From CAWDDG01 sp963801065 (lineage in GTDB: Bacteria > Actinomycetota > Actinomycetes > Jiangellales > Jiangellaceae): a stretch of DNA of 64,000 nucleotides. The DNA lies in assembly GCA_963801065.1 (NCBI GenBank), contig CAWDDG010000003.1, positions 186,001-250,000 on the forward strand, in the 5' to 3' direction. The notes beneath the pieces are model-generated. The model was not told where the DNA came from, ran no database searches, and worked only from the letters and a program-made list of their open reading frames with translations. Below are positions 1 through 8,028 of this stretch, piece after piece (position 1 is the first letter of the stretch; each line of letters starts with the position of its first letter). The translations under genes and the position numbers were made by a program.

Positions 1-39
1 GGTGTTCCGGTCGTCGCGCGCGCCAGTGAGGATGGACCT

Positions 40-468
40 GTGACGAATTGGCAGGACGCCGGCGTGATCCGCCGCCTGTTGACTACGCCGGCGCCGTGGG
101 CAGTCGTCGGCCTGTCGGCCAACACCGAGCGCACGGCCTACCGGATCGGCCGCTACCTGCGAGACCACCTCGGCATGAGCATCGTCCCGGTCAACCTGCG
201 CGGCGAGACCACGCTGGGCGAACCGGGCTACTTCCGGTTGGCGGACGTCCCGGGCTCGATCGCCGTCGTCGACTGTTTCGTCAACAGCCAACGGGTCGGC
301 GCCGTCGTCGACGACGCGATCGCCGAGAAGGACCGGCTGGGCATCCGGGCGGTGTGGCTTCAACTCGGGGTGATCGACCACGATGCCGCCCGGCGTGCCC
401 ACGCCGCGGGCCTGGACGTCGTCATGGACACCTGCCCGGCGATGGAGGCACCCGCCCTCGGCCTGTAG
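40..468 (+). CDS. CoA-binding domain protein (YccU-like)
   Basis: A 142-residue protein made of one Rossmann-type CoA-binding domain of the YccU/succinyl-CoA-synthetase-alpha N-terminal type. The first strand and loop read WAVVGLSANTER (residues about 20-31), followed by IVPVNLR and the typical family end DVVMDTCPAMEA, where the cysteine is conserved in this family. Length matches the family's stand-alone members. It is probably cytosolic and binds CoA or an acyl-CoA, but the physiological role of these proteins is not settled. The start is a GTG at 40. It stands alone; the next gene downstream is a broken one on the other strand. Confidence 0.85.
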   Translation: MTNWQDAGVIRRLLTTPAPWAVVGLSANTERTAYRIGRYLRDHLGMSIVPVNLRGETTLGEPGYFRLADVPGSIAVVDCFVNSQRVGAVVDDAIAEKDRLGIRAVWLQLGVIDHDAARRAHAAGLDVVMDTCPAMEAPALGL

Positions 469-534
469 GGCACGATCTCGCGGCAAGGTCCACGAGGACG
501 GCCATGCGTGACTCGCCACATGCCCACCCGCCCG

Positions 535-602
535 GATAGCGAGAAGCTCGCGATACCGCGCATCCGGCTCGGTTCGCGTGGGTCTCGCTATCGAAGCTCG
601 CG
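535..602. repeat. GATAGCGAGA hairpin repeat, copy 1
   Basis: A perfect 10-base inverted repeat, GATAGCGAGA at 535-544 and TCTCGCTATC at 583-592, with a 38-base spacer. Each arm is followed by a GCTCGCG block. Related copies are at 1257-1318 and 17534-17593. This copy lies between the CoA-binding gene and the broken endonuclease-like gene. It could be a terminator-like or REP-like element. Confidence 0.6.
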
Positions 603-622
603 GTCATACTGCGTGCATCCCG

Positions 623-1135
623 TCAGCCGGGAAGGGTGATCCGCGACGGGTACGCCGACGGCCAGTCGCTGGGCTCAGGGTCGACCGGGCCCACGCCTGG
701 TACGTCCTTCCACCAGCGGATCGGCTCGCGACGGACCGGATTCTCATGCAACAGCGCCGCATAGCGACCGGCAAGCTCACGTCGACGGCGCCATGCCAGG
801 TCCCAGTCGTACCGGACGATGTCCAACCCGAGCCTGCGCAGATACCACTCGCGGTTGCTCTGCGCGGCAACGATCTTGGCGGCATCGGGACGGTTGTCGT
901 ACTTGACGGCACCGTCGCCCTCGCTGGCGGACCAGTGGTAGGGCCAGAGACCGTCGACCCGGAACGTCGGCCCGTCCCGCCCTACCCAGGCGTTGGAGAC
1001 GGGCAACGGCAGCCGGAACTCGAGGCACGTGAAGCGGCCGAGCGACTCGATCGGCGACTCGGCACACGGGTCGGCATGCTCGGCGACCCATCGAGCCCGG
1101 ACGATGCCCGGCGAGCACGTCGTCAGGAAGAACAC
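623..1135 (-). pseudogene. truncated endonuclease-like protein (DUF559/AbiEi-associated type), C-terminal part
   Basis: The 170 residues resemble the C-terminal nuclease-like domain common in actinobacterial AbiEi/DUF559-type proteins: a CAESPIESLGR segment, then FRVDGLWPYHW and SEGDGAVKYDN, then LGLDIVRYDWDLAWRRR. Members of this group are usually about 280-330 residues, with an N-terminal winged-helix region. Here the N-terminal half is missing: the ATG at 1135 opens directly into the segment just before the nuclease domain, and I find no continuation in any frame upstream. I call it a remnant. Activity is doubtful. It lies between two copies of a hairpin repeat, which may relate to how it arrived or decayed. 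Confidence 0.55.
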
Positions 1136-1256
1136 GCAGGACTTTCGGCATGACGGCAGCGTGTGCTGCGGGCATGACGTAGTTGAACCGGGAAGCGTGT
1201 CCTGTGGATGCCCCAGTGGGGCGCAGTCGCGTCTGTGGACAGCGTCGGCGGCAGCC

Positions 1257-1318
1257 TCGATAGCGAGATGAACGCAAAACAGCCGGATCGGCCGCCTTCG
1301 CGAGCTTCTCGCGATCGA
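1257..1318. repeat. GATAGCGAGA hairpin repeat, copy 2
   Basis: TCGATAGCGAGA at 1257-1268 pairs with TCTCGCGATCGA at 1307-1318 (11 of 12 bases). The right arm, with the CGCGAGCT block before it, closely matches the reverse complement of the left arm of the copy at 535, so it is the same element. It sits just upstream of the broken gene at 623-1135 and beyond the 3' end of purE. Confidence 0.55.
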
Positions 1319-1339
1319 GGCCAGCAGGCTGAACGCGGG

Positions 1340-1963
1340 TCAGGGCAGGCGGTCGCGCAGGGAACCGCCCTTGGCGCGAGCTCGCGCACGCAGCGTCGCA
1401 CGTTCCGCCTCCAGCCGGCCGTACAGCGACTGGTCGTACGCCGCCAGGATGCGCGCGGCGAGCAGGCCGGCGTTCCGTGCGCCGCCGACCGACACTGTCG
1501 CCACCGGAACGCCGGCAGGCATCTGGACGATCGAGAGCAGCGAGTCGATGCCGTCGAGATGCTTCGACGGAACCGGCACACCGATGACCGGCAACGAGGT
1601 CACGGACGCGAGCATCCCTGGCAGGTGGGCGGCTCCACCTGCGCCCGCTACGAGCGCCCGCAGGCCTCTGCGGGCTGCGGCCTCGCCGTAGTCGAGCATG
1701 TCGCGCGGCATCCGGTGAGCCGACACGACGCCGACCTCGTAGGTCACGCCGAGGCCACCGAGGACCTCCCCCGCTGCCGACATCACCGGCCAGTCGGAGT
1801 CCGAGCCCATGACGATTCCGACGAGCGGCACGCCCTCGCCGACGGGGTGGACCAGGCCGGCAGCGCGCTCCTCCTGCTCGCGCCGCGCCTCGGCGAGCTC
1901 CGCCATCTGACCTGCTCCCCTCGAGCCGACGTCACGCTCCGGGCCCCCCATGTCGTCACTCAT
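1340..1963 (-). CDS. purE: N5-carboxyaminoimidazole ribonucleotide mutase PurE
   Basis: Catalyses interconversion of N5-CAIR and CAIR in de novo purine synthesis, after PurK. The class I signature MGSDSDW is at about residues 52-58, followed by VSAHRMP and the AGGAAHLPGM loop that surrounds the substrate. The protein has 207 residues, roughly 45 more than usual, because of a charged N-terminal extension. I chose the ATG at 1963: a GAGAGG ribosome site lies nine bases upstream and the ATG overlaps the purK stop (ATGAGTGA), so the two are translationally coupled. A GTG at 1972 would leave no room for that site, and an internal ATG near 1909 would give a more typical length. Confidence 0.93.
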   Translation of the reverse strand: MSDDMGGPERDVGSRGAGQMAELAEARREQEERAAGLVHPVGEGVPLVGIVMGSDSDWPVMSAAGEVLGGLGVTYEVGVVSAHRMPRDMLDYGEAAARRGLRALVAGAGGAAHLPGMLASVTSLPVIGVPVPSKHLDGIDSLLSIVQMPAGVPVATVSVGGARNAGLLAARILAAYDQSLYGRLEAERATLRARARAKGGSLRDRLP

Positions 1964-3104
1964 CGATGTCACCTCTCAGGTAGGCCGCAGCGTGACGGGC
2001 CCGGTCGCGCAGATCATCGACGTCGTCGCCGGAGACGGTGACATGGCCCACCTTGCGGCCGGGCCGCATGCCCTTGCCGTACCAGTGGATCTTCAACCCG
2101 GGATCCCGAGCCATGCAATGGCGGTACGCGGGGTACACGTCGGGCAGGTCGCCACCGAGGACGTTGACCATGACGGTGTACGGAGCCAGTGCCGCCGGCG
2201 ATCCCAGCGGCAGGTCGAGTACGGCTCGCAGGTGGTTCTCGAACTGGCTGGTCGTCGCGCCGTCGATGGTCCAGTGCCCTGAGTTGTGCGGGCGCATGGC
2301 CAACTCGTTGACCAGGACACGCCCGTCCACGGCCTCGAACAGCTCGACCGCGAGGACGCCGACCATGTCCAGCTCACCGGCGATCGTCAGCGCGATCCGC
2401 TGCGCCTCGACCGCCAGGTCGTCGGGCAGACCGGGCGCCGGCGCAACGACCTCGACGCAGATCCCGTCCCGCTGGACCGATTCCACGACGGGGTACGCCA
2501 CGGCCTGTCCGTAGGGCGACCTGGCGACAACCGCGGACAACTCCCTGCGGAAGCCGACCAGCTCCTCGGCGAGCACCGGCACCCCCGCTCGAAACGGCTC
2601 TATGGCCTGCTCCGCCGAGCGCACCACCCAGACGCCCTTGCCGTCGTAGCCCCCTCGTGTGGTCTTCAGCACGACCGGCCAGCCGATCTCGGCAGCGAGT
2701 GCGGCGACGTCCTCGGGCTCGGAGACGAGCCGGTGCCGTGGACACGGGATCCCGGCCTTGGCCAGCCGCGCGCGCATGACGCCTTTGTCCTGGGCGTGCA
2801 CCAGCGCATCCGGCCCGGGGCGGACGACGACCCCCTCGGCCTGCAGAATCCGCAGGTGCTCGGGCGGGACGTGCTCGTGGTCGAACGTGAGCACATCGCA
2901 GCTCGCGGCGAACGCCCGCAGGTCGTCGAGCGCCTTCTCGTCGGCGACTGTGGTAGCCGGTACGATCTGCGCCGCGGAGTCGTCGGCAGCACCCGCCAGC
3001 ACCGCGAACCGGATTCCGAGGGCGATTGCGGCAGGCTGGGTCATCCGCGCCAACTGGCCACCGCCGACCATGCCGACAACCGGCCAGCTGCCGTGACTCG
3101 TCAC
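1956..3104 (-). CDS. purK: N5-carboxyaminoimidazole ribonucleotide synthetase PurK
   Basis: ATP-grasp enzyme that carboxylates AIR with bicarbonate to N5-CAIR. The N-terminus VVGMVGGGQLARM (residues 9-21) is the hallmark, followed by TFDHEHVP, the ATP-grasp strand PVVLKTTRGGYDGKG and the metal-binding region ELAMRPHNSGHWT. Length of 382 residues is normal. It is the first gene of a purK-purE pair. A GTG start at 3104 has no clear ribosome site, but TAGCCT at 3118-3113 is correctly placed for a leaderless transcript. The neighbouring gtrA-like gene diverges. Confidence 0.95.
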   Translation of the reverse strand: MTSHGSWPVVGMVGGGQLARMTQPAAIALGIRFAVLAGAADDSAAQIVPATTVADEKALDDLRAFAASCDVLTFDHEHVPPEHLRILQAEGVVVRPGPDALVHAQDKGVMRARLAKAGIPCPRHRLVSEPEDVAALAAEIGWPVVLKTTRGGYDGKGVWVVRSAEQAIEPFRAGVPVLAEELVGFRRELSAVVARSPYGQAVAYPVVESVQRDGICVEVVAPAPGLPDDLAVEAQRIALTIAGELDMVGVLAVELFEAVDGRVLVNELAMRPHNSGHWTIDGATTSQFENHLRAVLDLPLGSPAALAPYTVMVNVLGGDLPDVYPAYRHCMARDPGLKIHWYGKGMRPGRKVGHVTVSGDDVDDLRDRARHAAAYLRGDIDE

Positions 3105-3112
3105 GGACGAAC

Positions 3113-3153
3113 AGGCTAGCGATGCCCCGAACGGCCTCCGCGTGTCCTACCCT
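3113..3153. promoter_or_regulatory. divergent -10 elements for purK and the GtrA-like gene
   Basis: On the minus strand TAGCCT (3118-3113) ends eight bases before the purK GTG. On the plus strand TACCCT (3148-3153) ends six bases before a GTG at 3160. Both fit the leaderless arrangement seen repeatedly in this window. I see no convincing -35 for either. Confidence 0.45.
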
Positions 3154-3159
3154 TACCCG

Positions 3160-3672
3160 GTGCTCGACGCCTCCATCAGCCCGCCGCAACGCGCCCCGGC
3201 CCCGGTGCGCGCCGCGTTCCGCCTCTGGTACCAGCTCCACCTGCTGATCCGCGAGAGCTTGAAGTTCGCCACCGTCGGAAGCTTCGGGTTCGTCGTCGAC
3301 GTCGCCATCTTCAACGCGCTGATGTACTCGGGCGGCGAAGGCCCACTGCACCACAAGCCGCTGACCGCAAAGACCATCTCGGTGCTGCTAGCCACCCTGG
3401 TCACGTACACCGGCAACCGGCATTGGACGTTCCGGCACCGTGCGCGCACGGGTGTCGCGCGCGAGTACACGCTGTTCTTCCTGCTCAACGGCGTGGGGCT
3501 CGGCATCGCTCTGGCCTGCCTCGCAGTCTCGCGTTATGTGCTCGGGCTGTCCGGCCCGCTGGCCGACAACATTGCGGCCAACGTCATCGGGCTCGCGCTG
3601 GGCACGCTGTTCCGGTTCTGGTCGTACCGACGTTGGGTGTTCCCGGCCCAGGCTCAGCCGGTCGTGGTCTAA
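3160..3672 (+). CDS. GtrA-like membrane protein
   Basis: Small integral membrane protein with four predicted helices, starting at ESLKFATVGSFGFVVDVAIF, the usual GtrA entry motif, and ending FRFWSYRRWVF, the usual exit motif. GtrA proteins are thought to move polyprenyl-linked sugars or other cell-envelope precursors; the substrate here is unknown. An in-frame GTG at 3142 would add six residues, but the GTG at 3160 sits six bases after a TACCCT hexamer, which favours a leaderless start. A GtrA-like gene next to purK is, from memory, conserved in mycobacteria. It converges with the glycosyltransferase at 3678, only five bases away. Confidence 0.85.
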   Translation: MLDASISPPQRAPAPVRAAFRLWYQLHLLIRESLKFATVGSFGFVVDVAIFNALMYSGGEGPLHHKPLTAKTISVLLATLVTYTGNRHWTFRHRARTGVAREYTLFFLLNGVGLGIALACLAVSRYVLGLSGPLADNIAANVIGLALGTLFRFWSYRRWVFPAQAQPVVV

Positions 3673-3677
3673 GCCGC

Positions 3678-5159
3678 TCAACCCCGCAGTGCGTAGACGG
3701 GGACGCCGTCGATCGTCGAAACCCTCTGATAGCGCTCCCTCAACAGCTGCCACAGCCTCCCGCCGGGGTCGAGCAGCGCGGGTGGCTGCGCAACCGCCAC
3801 GGCGGCAGGCGGGTCGGTTCCGCCCATCCTGTCCAGGATCGCGCCGGACGCGCCGTCGATGAACCGGAGCGGCCGGAACCAGAGGTAGGGCGTGGCCGGA
3901 TCCCGTTCGGCGTACACATACACCGATGCCGCGGCCCACACGACGAGCACCGTGTCGTCAGGGCCGGAGAGCGACGCGAGCTCGTGCCCCAGCTCTTCGG
4001 CGGTGGCCAGCCGTGGCTCTCCTGTCGCGTCGACCACCAGCTCGTCCGGGGACCGCGTGAGCAGGAAGGGCACCCACCCGGCTGCCAGCACCACCACGCC
4101 GGCGACCACGGCCGGCAGAACCCGCCTCGGGGCCCTCGACCAGACGACGGCGGCCGCGACAGCGCCCAGCGGCAGGAGCTGGAGCCAGTAGTGCGGGTGG
4201 AACAGCCCGCCGCCGACCACTCCGACCAGCCCGCCGAGCAGCCACGCGCCGTAGATCCGGTGCCGCCGGCTCAGCCGGCCCACACTGATGACGCCGACGG
4301 CCAGCAGCGGCGCGGCATCGAGGACGAGCGGTGGCACCGCGTCCCAGAACAGGCCCAGTCGGCCGAGCACACCATCGGTCGGCCGGTCGGCGTAGAGCCG
4401 GTACCCTGCCACGGCGAACCACCAGCGATCGAGGCCGACGGTCACGGCGTGCGCGAGGGCCACAGCCCAGGGCAGCACTGCCCATCCGAGCGCCCGCCAC
4501 CGCGCGTGTGCGTGCGGTGCCACCAGCACGACCGCGACCAGGAGGCCTTCCACCGCGGACTGCTTGACCAACGGCGCGCTGCTCACCAGCAGCATGCCTG
4601 CCGCCAGGAGCCGCCCCGAGCCATGACCGCCCTTCCACCACGAAAGCAGGCAGGCGATGCCTGTTGTCGTGAGGGAACCGGCGAGGAGCTCGCCGTTGGC
4701 GGCCCAGCCCTCGAGGCGCGGCGCAGGCGACACCAGAACGTAGAGGGCCACGGCCAGCACGGCCGCCCGCCGTCCGGCCAGTGTCTGCGCCGCCCAGCCG
4801 ACCGCCGCGGTGGTCACAACCGTGGCAACCAGGGTGAGGACGCGCACACCCGTCGGACCAGCTTCTGCTGCGAGGCGGTACAAGACGACCAGCCCCTGCG
4901 GACGGTCGACCCAGGCCGTGTCGTAGAGCGCCGCGCCGTCGGCCCAGAGGGAGGCGATGACCGCGTAGCCGCCCTCGTCAGCCGTGAGCGGAACCCCGGC
5001 GAAGCGCAACCGCATCGCCGTTGCCGCGACCGCCGCTAGGGCCAGCAGCGCATAAGGCCAGGCCGTGCGATCCAGGCCCGCGGGGCGGCTTCGAAGGCGC
5101 GGGCCTGGAGTCGCCGGTTCCGTGGAGGAAGGGCGAAGCTGCCGCAGGGCGGGTTCCAT
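3678..5159 (-). CDS. multi-pass membrane protein, GT39/ArnT-like glycosyltransferase
   Basis: A 493-residue protein with roughly ten hydrophobic segments. After a short cytosolic tail and the first helix comes LTADEGGYAVIASLWADG, with the acidic pair in the first periplasmic loop that PMT/ArnT-type GT-C enzymes use for catalysis, and then TAWVDRPQGLVVLY. The C-terminal 100 residues are a soluble domain. Such enzymes use polyprenyl-phosphate sugars outside the membrane; donor and acceptor are unknown. The ATG at 5159 lies 14 bases after the lyase stop, so both may be cotranscribed. The GtrA-like partner next door, convergent, suits a flippase/transferase pair, which is inference. Confidence 0.75.
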   Translation of the reverse strand: MEPALRQLRPSSTEPATPGPRLRSRPAGLDRTAWPYALLALAAVAATAMRLRFAGVPLTADEGGYAVIASLWADGAALYDTAWVDRPQGLVVLYRLAAEAGPTGVRVLTLVATVVTTAAVGWAAQTLAGRRAAVLAVALYVLVSPAPRLEGWAANGELLAGSLTTTGIACLLSWWKGGHGSGRLLAAGMLLVSSAPLVKQSAVEGLLVAVVLVAPHAHARWRALGWAVLPWAVALAHAVTVGLDRWWFAVAGYRLYADRPTDGVLGRLGLFWDAVPPLVLDAAPLLAVGVISVGRLSRRHRIYGAWLLGGLVGVVGGGLFHPHYWLQLLPLGAVAAAVVWSRAPRRVLPAVVAGVVVLAAGWVPFLLTRSPDELVVDATGEPRLATAEELGHELASLSGPDDTVLVVWAAASVYVYAERDPATPYLWFRPLRFIDGASGAILDRMGGTDPPAAVAVAQPPALLDPGGRLWQLLRERYQRVSTIDGVPVYALRG

Positions 5160-5173
5160 GGCACCGTCCGCGA

Positions 5174-6097
5174 TCAGGCGGCGGTGCGGGAGCGCGGACC
5201 CGCGCGGAGGACCTGGGAGGGCAGCTCGCGGCCGACCAGTCGCTCGGCCTGCGCCGCCGCCGCGATGAGCGCGTCGAGGTCGACACCGGTCGCCACGCCC
5301 ATGTCCTCCAGCATGTGCACGAGCTCCTCGGTCGCGATGTTGCCCGAGGCGCCGGGCGCGTAGGGGCAGCCACCCAGCCCACCGACCGACGCGTCGAAGT
5401 CGTCGGCCCCGAGCTGCAACGCAGCGTAGACGTTGGCCAGGCCCGTGCCACGGGTGTTGTGGAAATGCAATCCGACAGAGACGTCTGGGTGAGCCGATCG
5501 GGTATCGGCGACCAGGCGCGTGACCCTGGTCGGCGTCGCCATCCCGGTCGTGTCGCCGTAGGCGATGGAGTCCGCCCCGGCGGCGACGGCCCGTCGGACC
5601 ACGTATAGAACCCGCGACACCGGGACGTCTCCCTCGTAGGGACACCCCCACGCGGTCGAGACGATCACCTGCAGGGTCGCGTCCTTCTCGTGCACGAGTT
5701 CTGCCAATGCGGGCAGCTCCGCTAGCGACTCGTCCGTCGACCGGTTGATGTTGCGGCGGTTGTGGGTGTCGGACGCCGACACGACGACCTCGATCTCGGC
5801 GAAGCCCGCATCGAGCGCGCGCTGCGCGCCGCGCAGGTTCGGCACGAGGGCGGAGTACCGGACCTCGGGGTTCCGCTGGATGCGCGACCAGACCTCGTCG
5901 GCATCAGCCATCTGCGGGATCGCGCGCGGGTGCACGAACGAGACGGCCTCGATCCGCCGCAGACCGGTCCCCGACAGTGCGTCGATGAGCGCGATCTTGC
6001 CGTCGGTCGGGACCGGGTCCTCGTTCTGCAGACCGTCGCGTGGACCCACCTCTCGCAGGCTGATCCGCTCGGGAAGGTCACTCATGTCGCTGGTCAC
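5174..6097 (-). CDS. hydroxymethylglutaryl-CoA lyase
   Basis: Cleaves 3-hydroxy-3-methylglutaryl-CoA to acetoacetate and acetyl-CoA, the last step of leucine breakdown. The DRE-TIM barrel is complete: REVGPRDGLQNED near residue 15 carries the catalytic arginine and metal aspartate, HFHNTRGTG has the metal-binding histidines, and GGLGGCPYAPGASGN holds the catalytic cysteine. The length of 307 residues is normal. The start overlaps the stop of the upstream enoyl-CoA hydratase by four bases, so they form one operon. A hydratase (3-methylglutaconyl-CoA to HMG-CoA) followed by this lyase makes biochemical sense. Confidence 0.9.
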   Translation of the reverse strand: MTSDMSDLPERISLREVGPRDGLQNEDPVPTDGKIALIDALSGTGLRRIEAVSFVHPRAIPQMADADEVWSRIQRNPEVRYSALVPNLRGAQRALDAGFAEIEVVVSASDTHNRRNINRSTDESLAELPALAELVHEKDATLQVIVSTAWGCPYEGDVPVSRVLYVVRRAVAAGADSIAYGDTTGMATPTRVTRLVADTRSAHPDVSVGLHFHNTRGTGLANVYAALQLGADDFDASVGGLGGCPYAPGASGNIATEELVHMLEDMGVATGVDLDALIAAAAQAERLVGRELPSQVLRAGPRSRTAA

Positions 6098-6913
6098 GCT
6101 CCAGTTTGTGCCTCGACACGCTCGTCACCGGGCCACTTCGGGCTCCGCTTCTCGTTGAACGCCGCGACGCCCTCTCGCCGATCCCCGCTGAACGCGGTGG
6201 CCCGCCAACGGGCATCCTCGACCTCCAGACCCGCGGCCAGCGGGAGGTCGAGCCCGATCCGCATCGCCTGCTTCGCGTTTCGCACCCCCACGGGCGAGTG
6301 TCCGGCAATCGTCGTGGCGAGATCGATCGCTGCCTTCCGCGCTGTCGCCACCGGCACGAGGCGGTCGACGAGCCCGAGCCGGTAGGCCTCCGCGGCGTCG
6401 ACCCGCCGAGCGGTGAACACGAGATCCGCGGCGCGCCCCCACCCGATCCGGCGCGCCAGCAATTGCGTGCCGCCGCCGCCCGGGATCACGCCGACGGAGA
6501 CCTCGGGCAGGCCGAAGACCGCCGTCTCGTCCGCGACGATGAGGTCGCAGGCGAGCGCGAGCTCGCAACCACCGCCGAGTGCGTAGCCGTGGACGGCCGC
6601 GATGGTCGGAACCGGCAGGTCGAGGACTCCCCCGTATGCGGAACGGGCGACCGGGCGTTGCCGGCGGAGCTCGTCGTCGGTGAGCGAGTTGCGCTCCTTG
6701 AGATCGGCACCGACGCAGAAGGCCTTCTCCGACGACGAGGAGAGGACGACCGCGCGGATCTCCCGCTCGGCGGCCAGCTCGGTCGTCGCCGCCGCGATCG
6801 CCACAGCCAGTGCGGTGGAGACGGCGTTGAGCGACCTCGGGCCGGTCGAGGACGAGCTCGGCGACGTGAGGGGCGCCGTCCAGGCGGCGGACCACCACGC
6901 CAGAGCTGCTCAC
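6094..6913 (-). pseudogene. enoyl-CoA hydratase/isomerase family protein, frameshifted near its start
   Basis: Crotonase-fold protein. The main frame (6804-6094) has the oxyanion-hole segments FCVGADLKERN and HGYALGGGCELALACD, the catalytic region LPEVSVGVIPGGGGTQLL, and a complete C-terminus. Its first strand lies in another frame: from a GTG at 6913 it reads VAELVLDRP, and the continuation RSLNAVSTAL lies in the main frame. One extra base in the GGG run at 6839-6841 (plus strand) explains the break. It is either a sequencing error or a recent mutation; a GTG at 6804 could still give a shortened product. Pairing with HMG-CoA lyase suggests methylglutaconyl-CoA hydratase, but the motifs do not prove it. 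Confidence 0.8.
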
Positions 6914-6941
6914 ACCCCCGACCCTAATCCGTCCGGGAGAT

Positions 6942-7023
6942 TGATCACGTTAAGTGGGCTTGTTGGTCCGTTACCAGGTCTCGGGGCCTGGTAACGGACC
7001 CACAGGCCCACTTAACGTGATCA
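6942..7023. repeat. long palindrome family B, complete copy (TGATCACGTTAAGTGGGC)
   Basis: Two nested perfect stems: an outer 18-base pair at 6942-6959 with 7006-7023, and an inner 14-base pair at 6965-6978 with 6987-7000. It follows the cyclase gene, whose stop codon TGA is the terminal TGATCA of the element itself. It could act as a terminator. A related, partly eroded copy is at 60545-60619. Confidence 0.8.
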
Positions 7024-8028
7024 TTTGGAAGCATGGGCCGGGGCGCGGCGGCTGACGCTGTAGGGGGTGACGGCGCCTAGGCCGCGGATCTCGGCCGGGG
7101 CGAGCGCGCGCAGGGCGAAGTCGGGGTCGTCGCTCAGCGCCGCGGCCGTCTCGCCGTCGGTCAGCACGTCGTTGCGGCCGGCCAGCGCGGTCAGACGCGC
7201 GGCCAGGTTGGCCGGCGTACCGAAGACGTCGCCGAGGCGCGCAACCACCGGCCCGGTGGCGATGCCGACCCGGACGTCGGGCAGCTCCGGGTTCTCGCCG
7301 ATGGCGGCCACCAGGTCGCACCCGATGGCCACTGCCGTTCTCGCCGCAACGGCCAGGAACACCACCTCGTCGCCGAGGGTCTTCACGACTCGACCGCCGC
7401 CGGCCGCGATCACGTCGTTCGTCGTCGCCTCGAAAGACTCGACCAGCTCGCCCAGTGCCTGCTCGGTGAGCCCACGAGAAAGCCTGGTGAACGACACCAG
7501 GTCGGCGAAGCCCACCGAGGCGGAAGCGCTGAGCAGCGGCGCGGCGCCGACGTCGCCCAGCGCGACCAGCCGCCCCGCCGCGGCGGCGAGCTTGCGCCGC
7601 CAGGCGTACACGAGGAGCCGCTCGAAATCGGGCAGCAGCCGCTCCCCCAGCCGGTAGGCCGACGTCAGCCGGCTGCCGGTGCCCTCCCCGCTGTCCTCAG
7701 CGCGCTGCACCAACTCGACCAGGGTTTCGACGTGCCATTCGGCCAGCCGACCGGTCATCCGGCCCAAAGCGCGGACCATCCGGCGCGCGGTCGCCCGGTC
7801 GATGGCGCCGGACCGGACCAGGTCGACGACCGTCCGCAACGCCTCGACGTCCTCGTCGGTGAACGCGACCGCGTCGCCGACGTCGGGATAGCCCAACGAC
7901 CGCCAGTACTCCCGCGCCTCCTCGACGGTCACACCGACCTGGAGCGCGACCCCTTCGCGGGTGTGGAGTCTCGGTGCGCCGAGAAGAAGGCGCTCCAGGT
8001 CGTCCGGCGTCGGACGAGCTTCGCTCAC
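7021..8028 (-). CDS. class III adenylate cyclase with N-terminal regulatory domain
   Basis: Makes cyclic AMP from ATP. Residues 1 to about 110 resemble the regulatory domain of Rv1264-type cyclases, with a VGVTVEEAREYWRSLGYPD stretch. The catalytic domain begins near 170: metal-binding Asp176 (GFADLVSF) and Asp220 (KTLGDEV), adenine-selecting Lys216 and Asp267, and transition-state Asn274 and Arg278 in TPANLAARL. All catalytic residues are present. The position beside a PH-domain gene, birA and a carboxylase matches, from memory, the Streptomyces cya locus. The GTG start overlaps the upstream stop by four bases. The N-terminal domain of Rv1264 senses pH; whether this one does is inference. 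Confidence 0.9.
   Translation of the reverse strand: MSEARPTPDDLERLLLGAPRLHTREGVALQVGVTVEEAREYWRSLGYPDVGDAVAFTDEDVEALRTVVDLVRSGAIDRATARRMVRALGRMTGRLAEWHVETLVELVQRAEDSGEGTGSRLTSAYRLGERLLPDFERLLVYAWRRKLAAAAGRLVALGDVGAAPLLSASASVGFADLVSFTRLSRGLTEQALGELVESFEATTNDVIAAGGGRVVKTLGDEVVFLAVAARTAVAIGCDLVAAIGENPELPDVRVGIATGPVVARLGDVFGTPANLAARLTALAGRNDVLTDGETAAALSDDPDFALRALAPAEIRGLGAVTPYSVSRRAPAHASK

Noticed and set aside
3423..5039. Long open frame antisense to the membrane glycosyltransferase
   Set aside because: Its composition is Arg/Pro/Gly/His-rich with no domain, as expected for an antisense frame in GC-rich DNA. The opposite strand encodes a coherent multi-helix protein.
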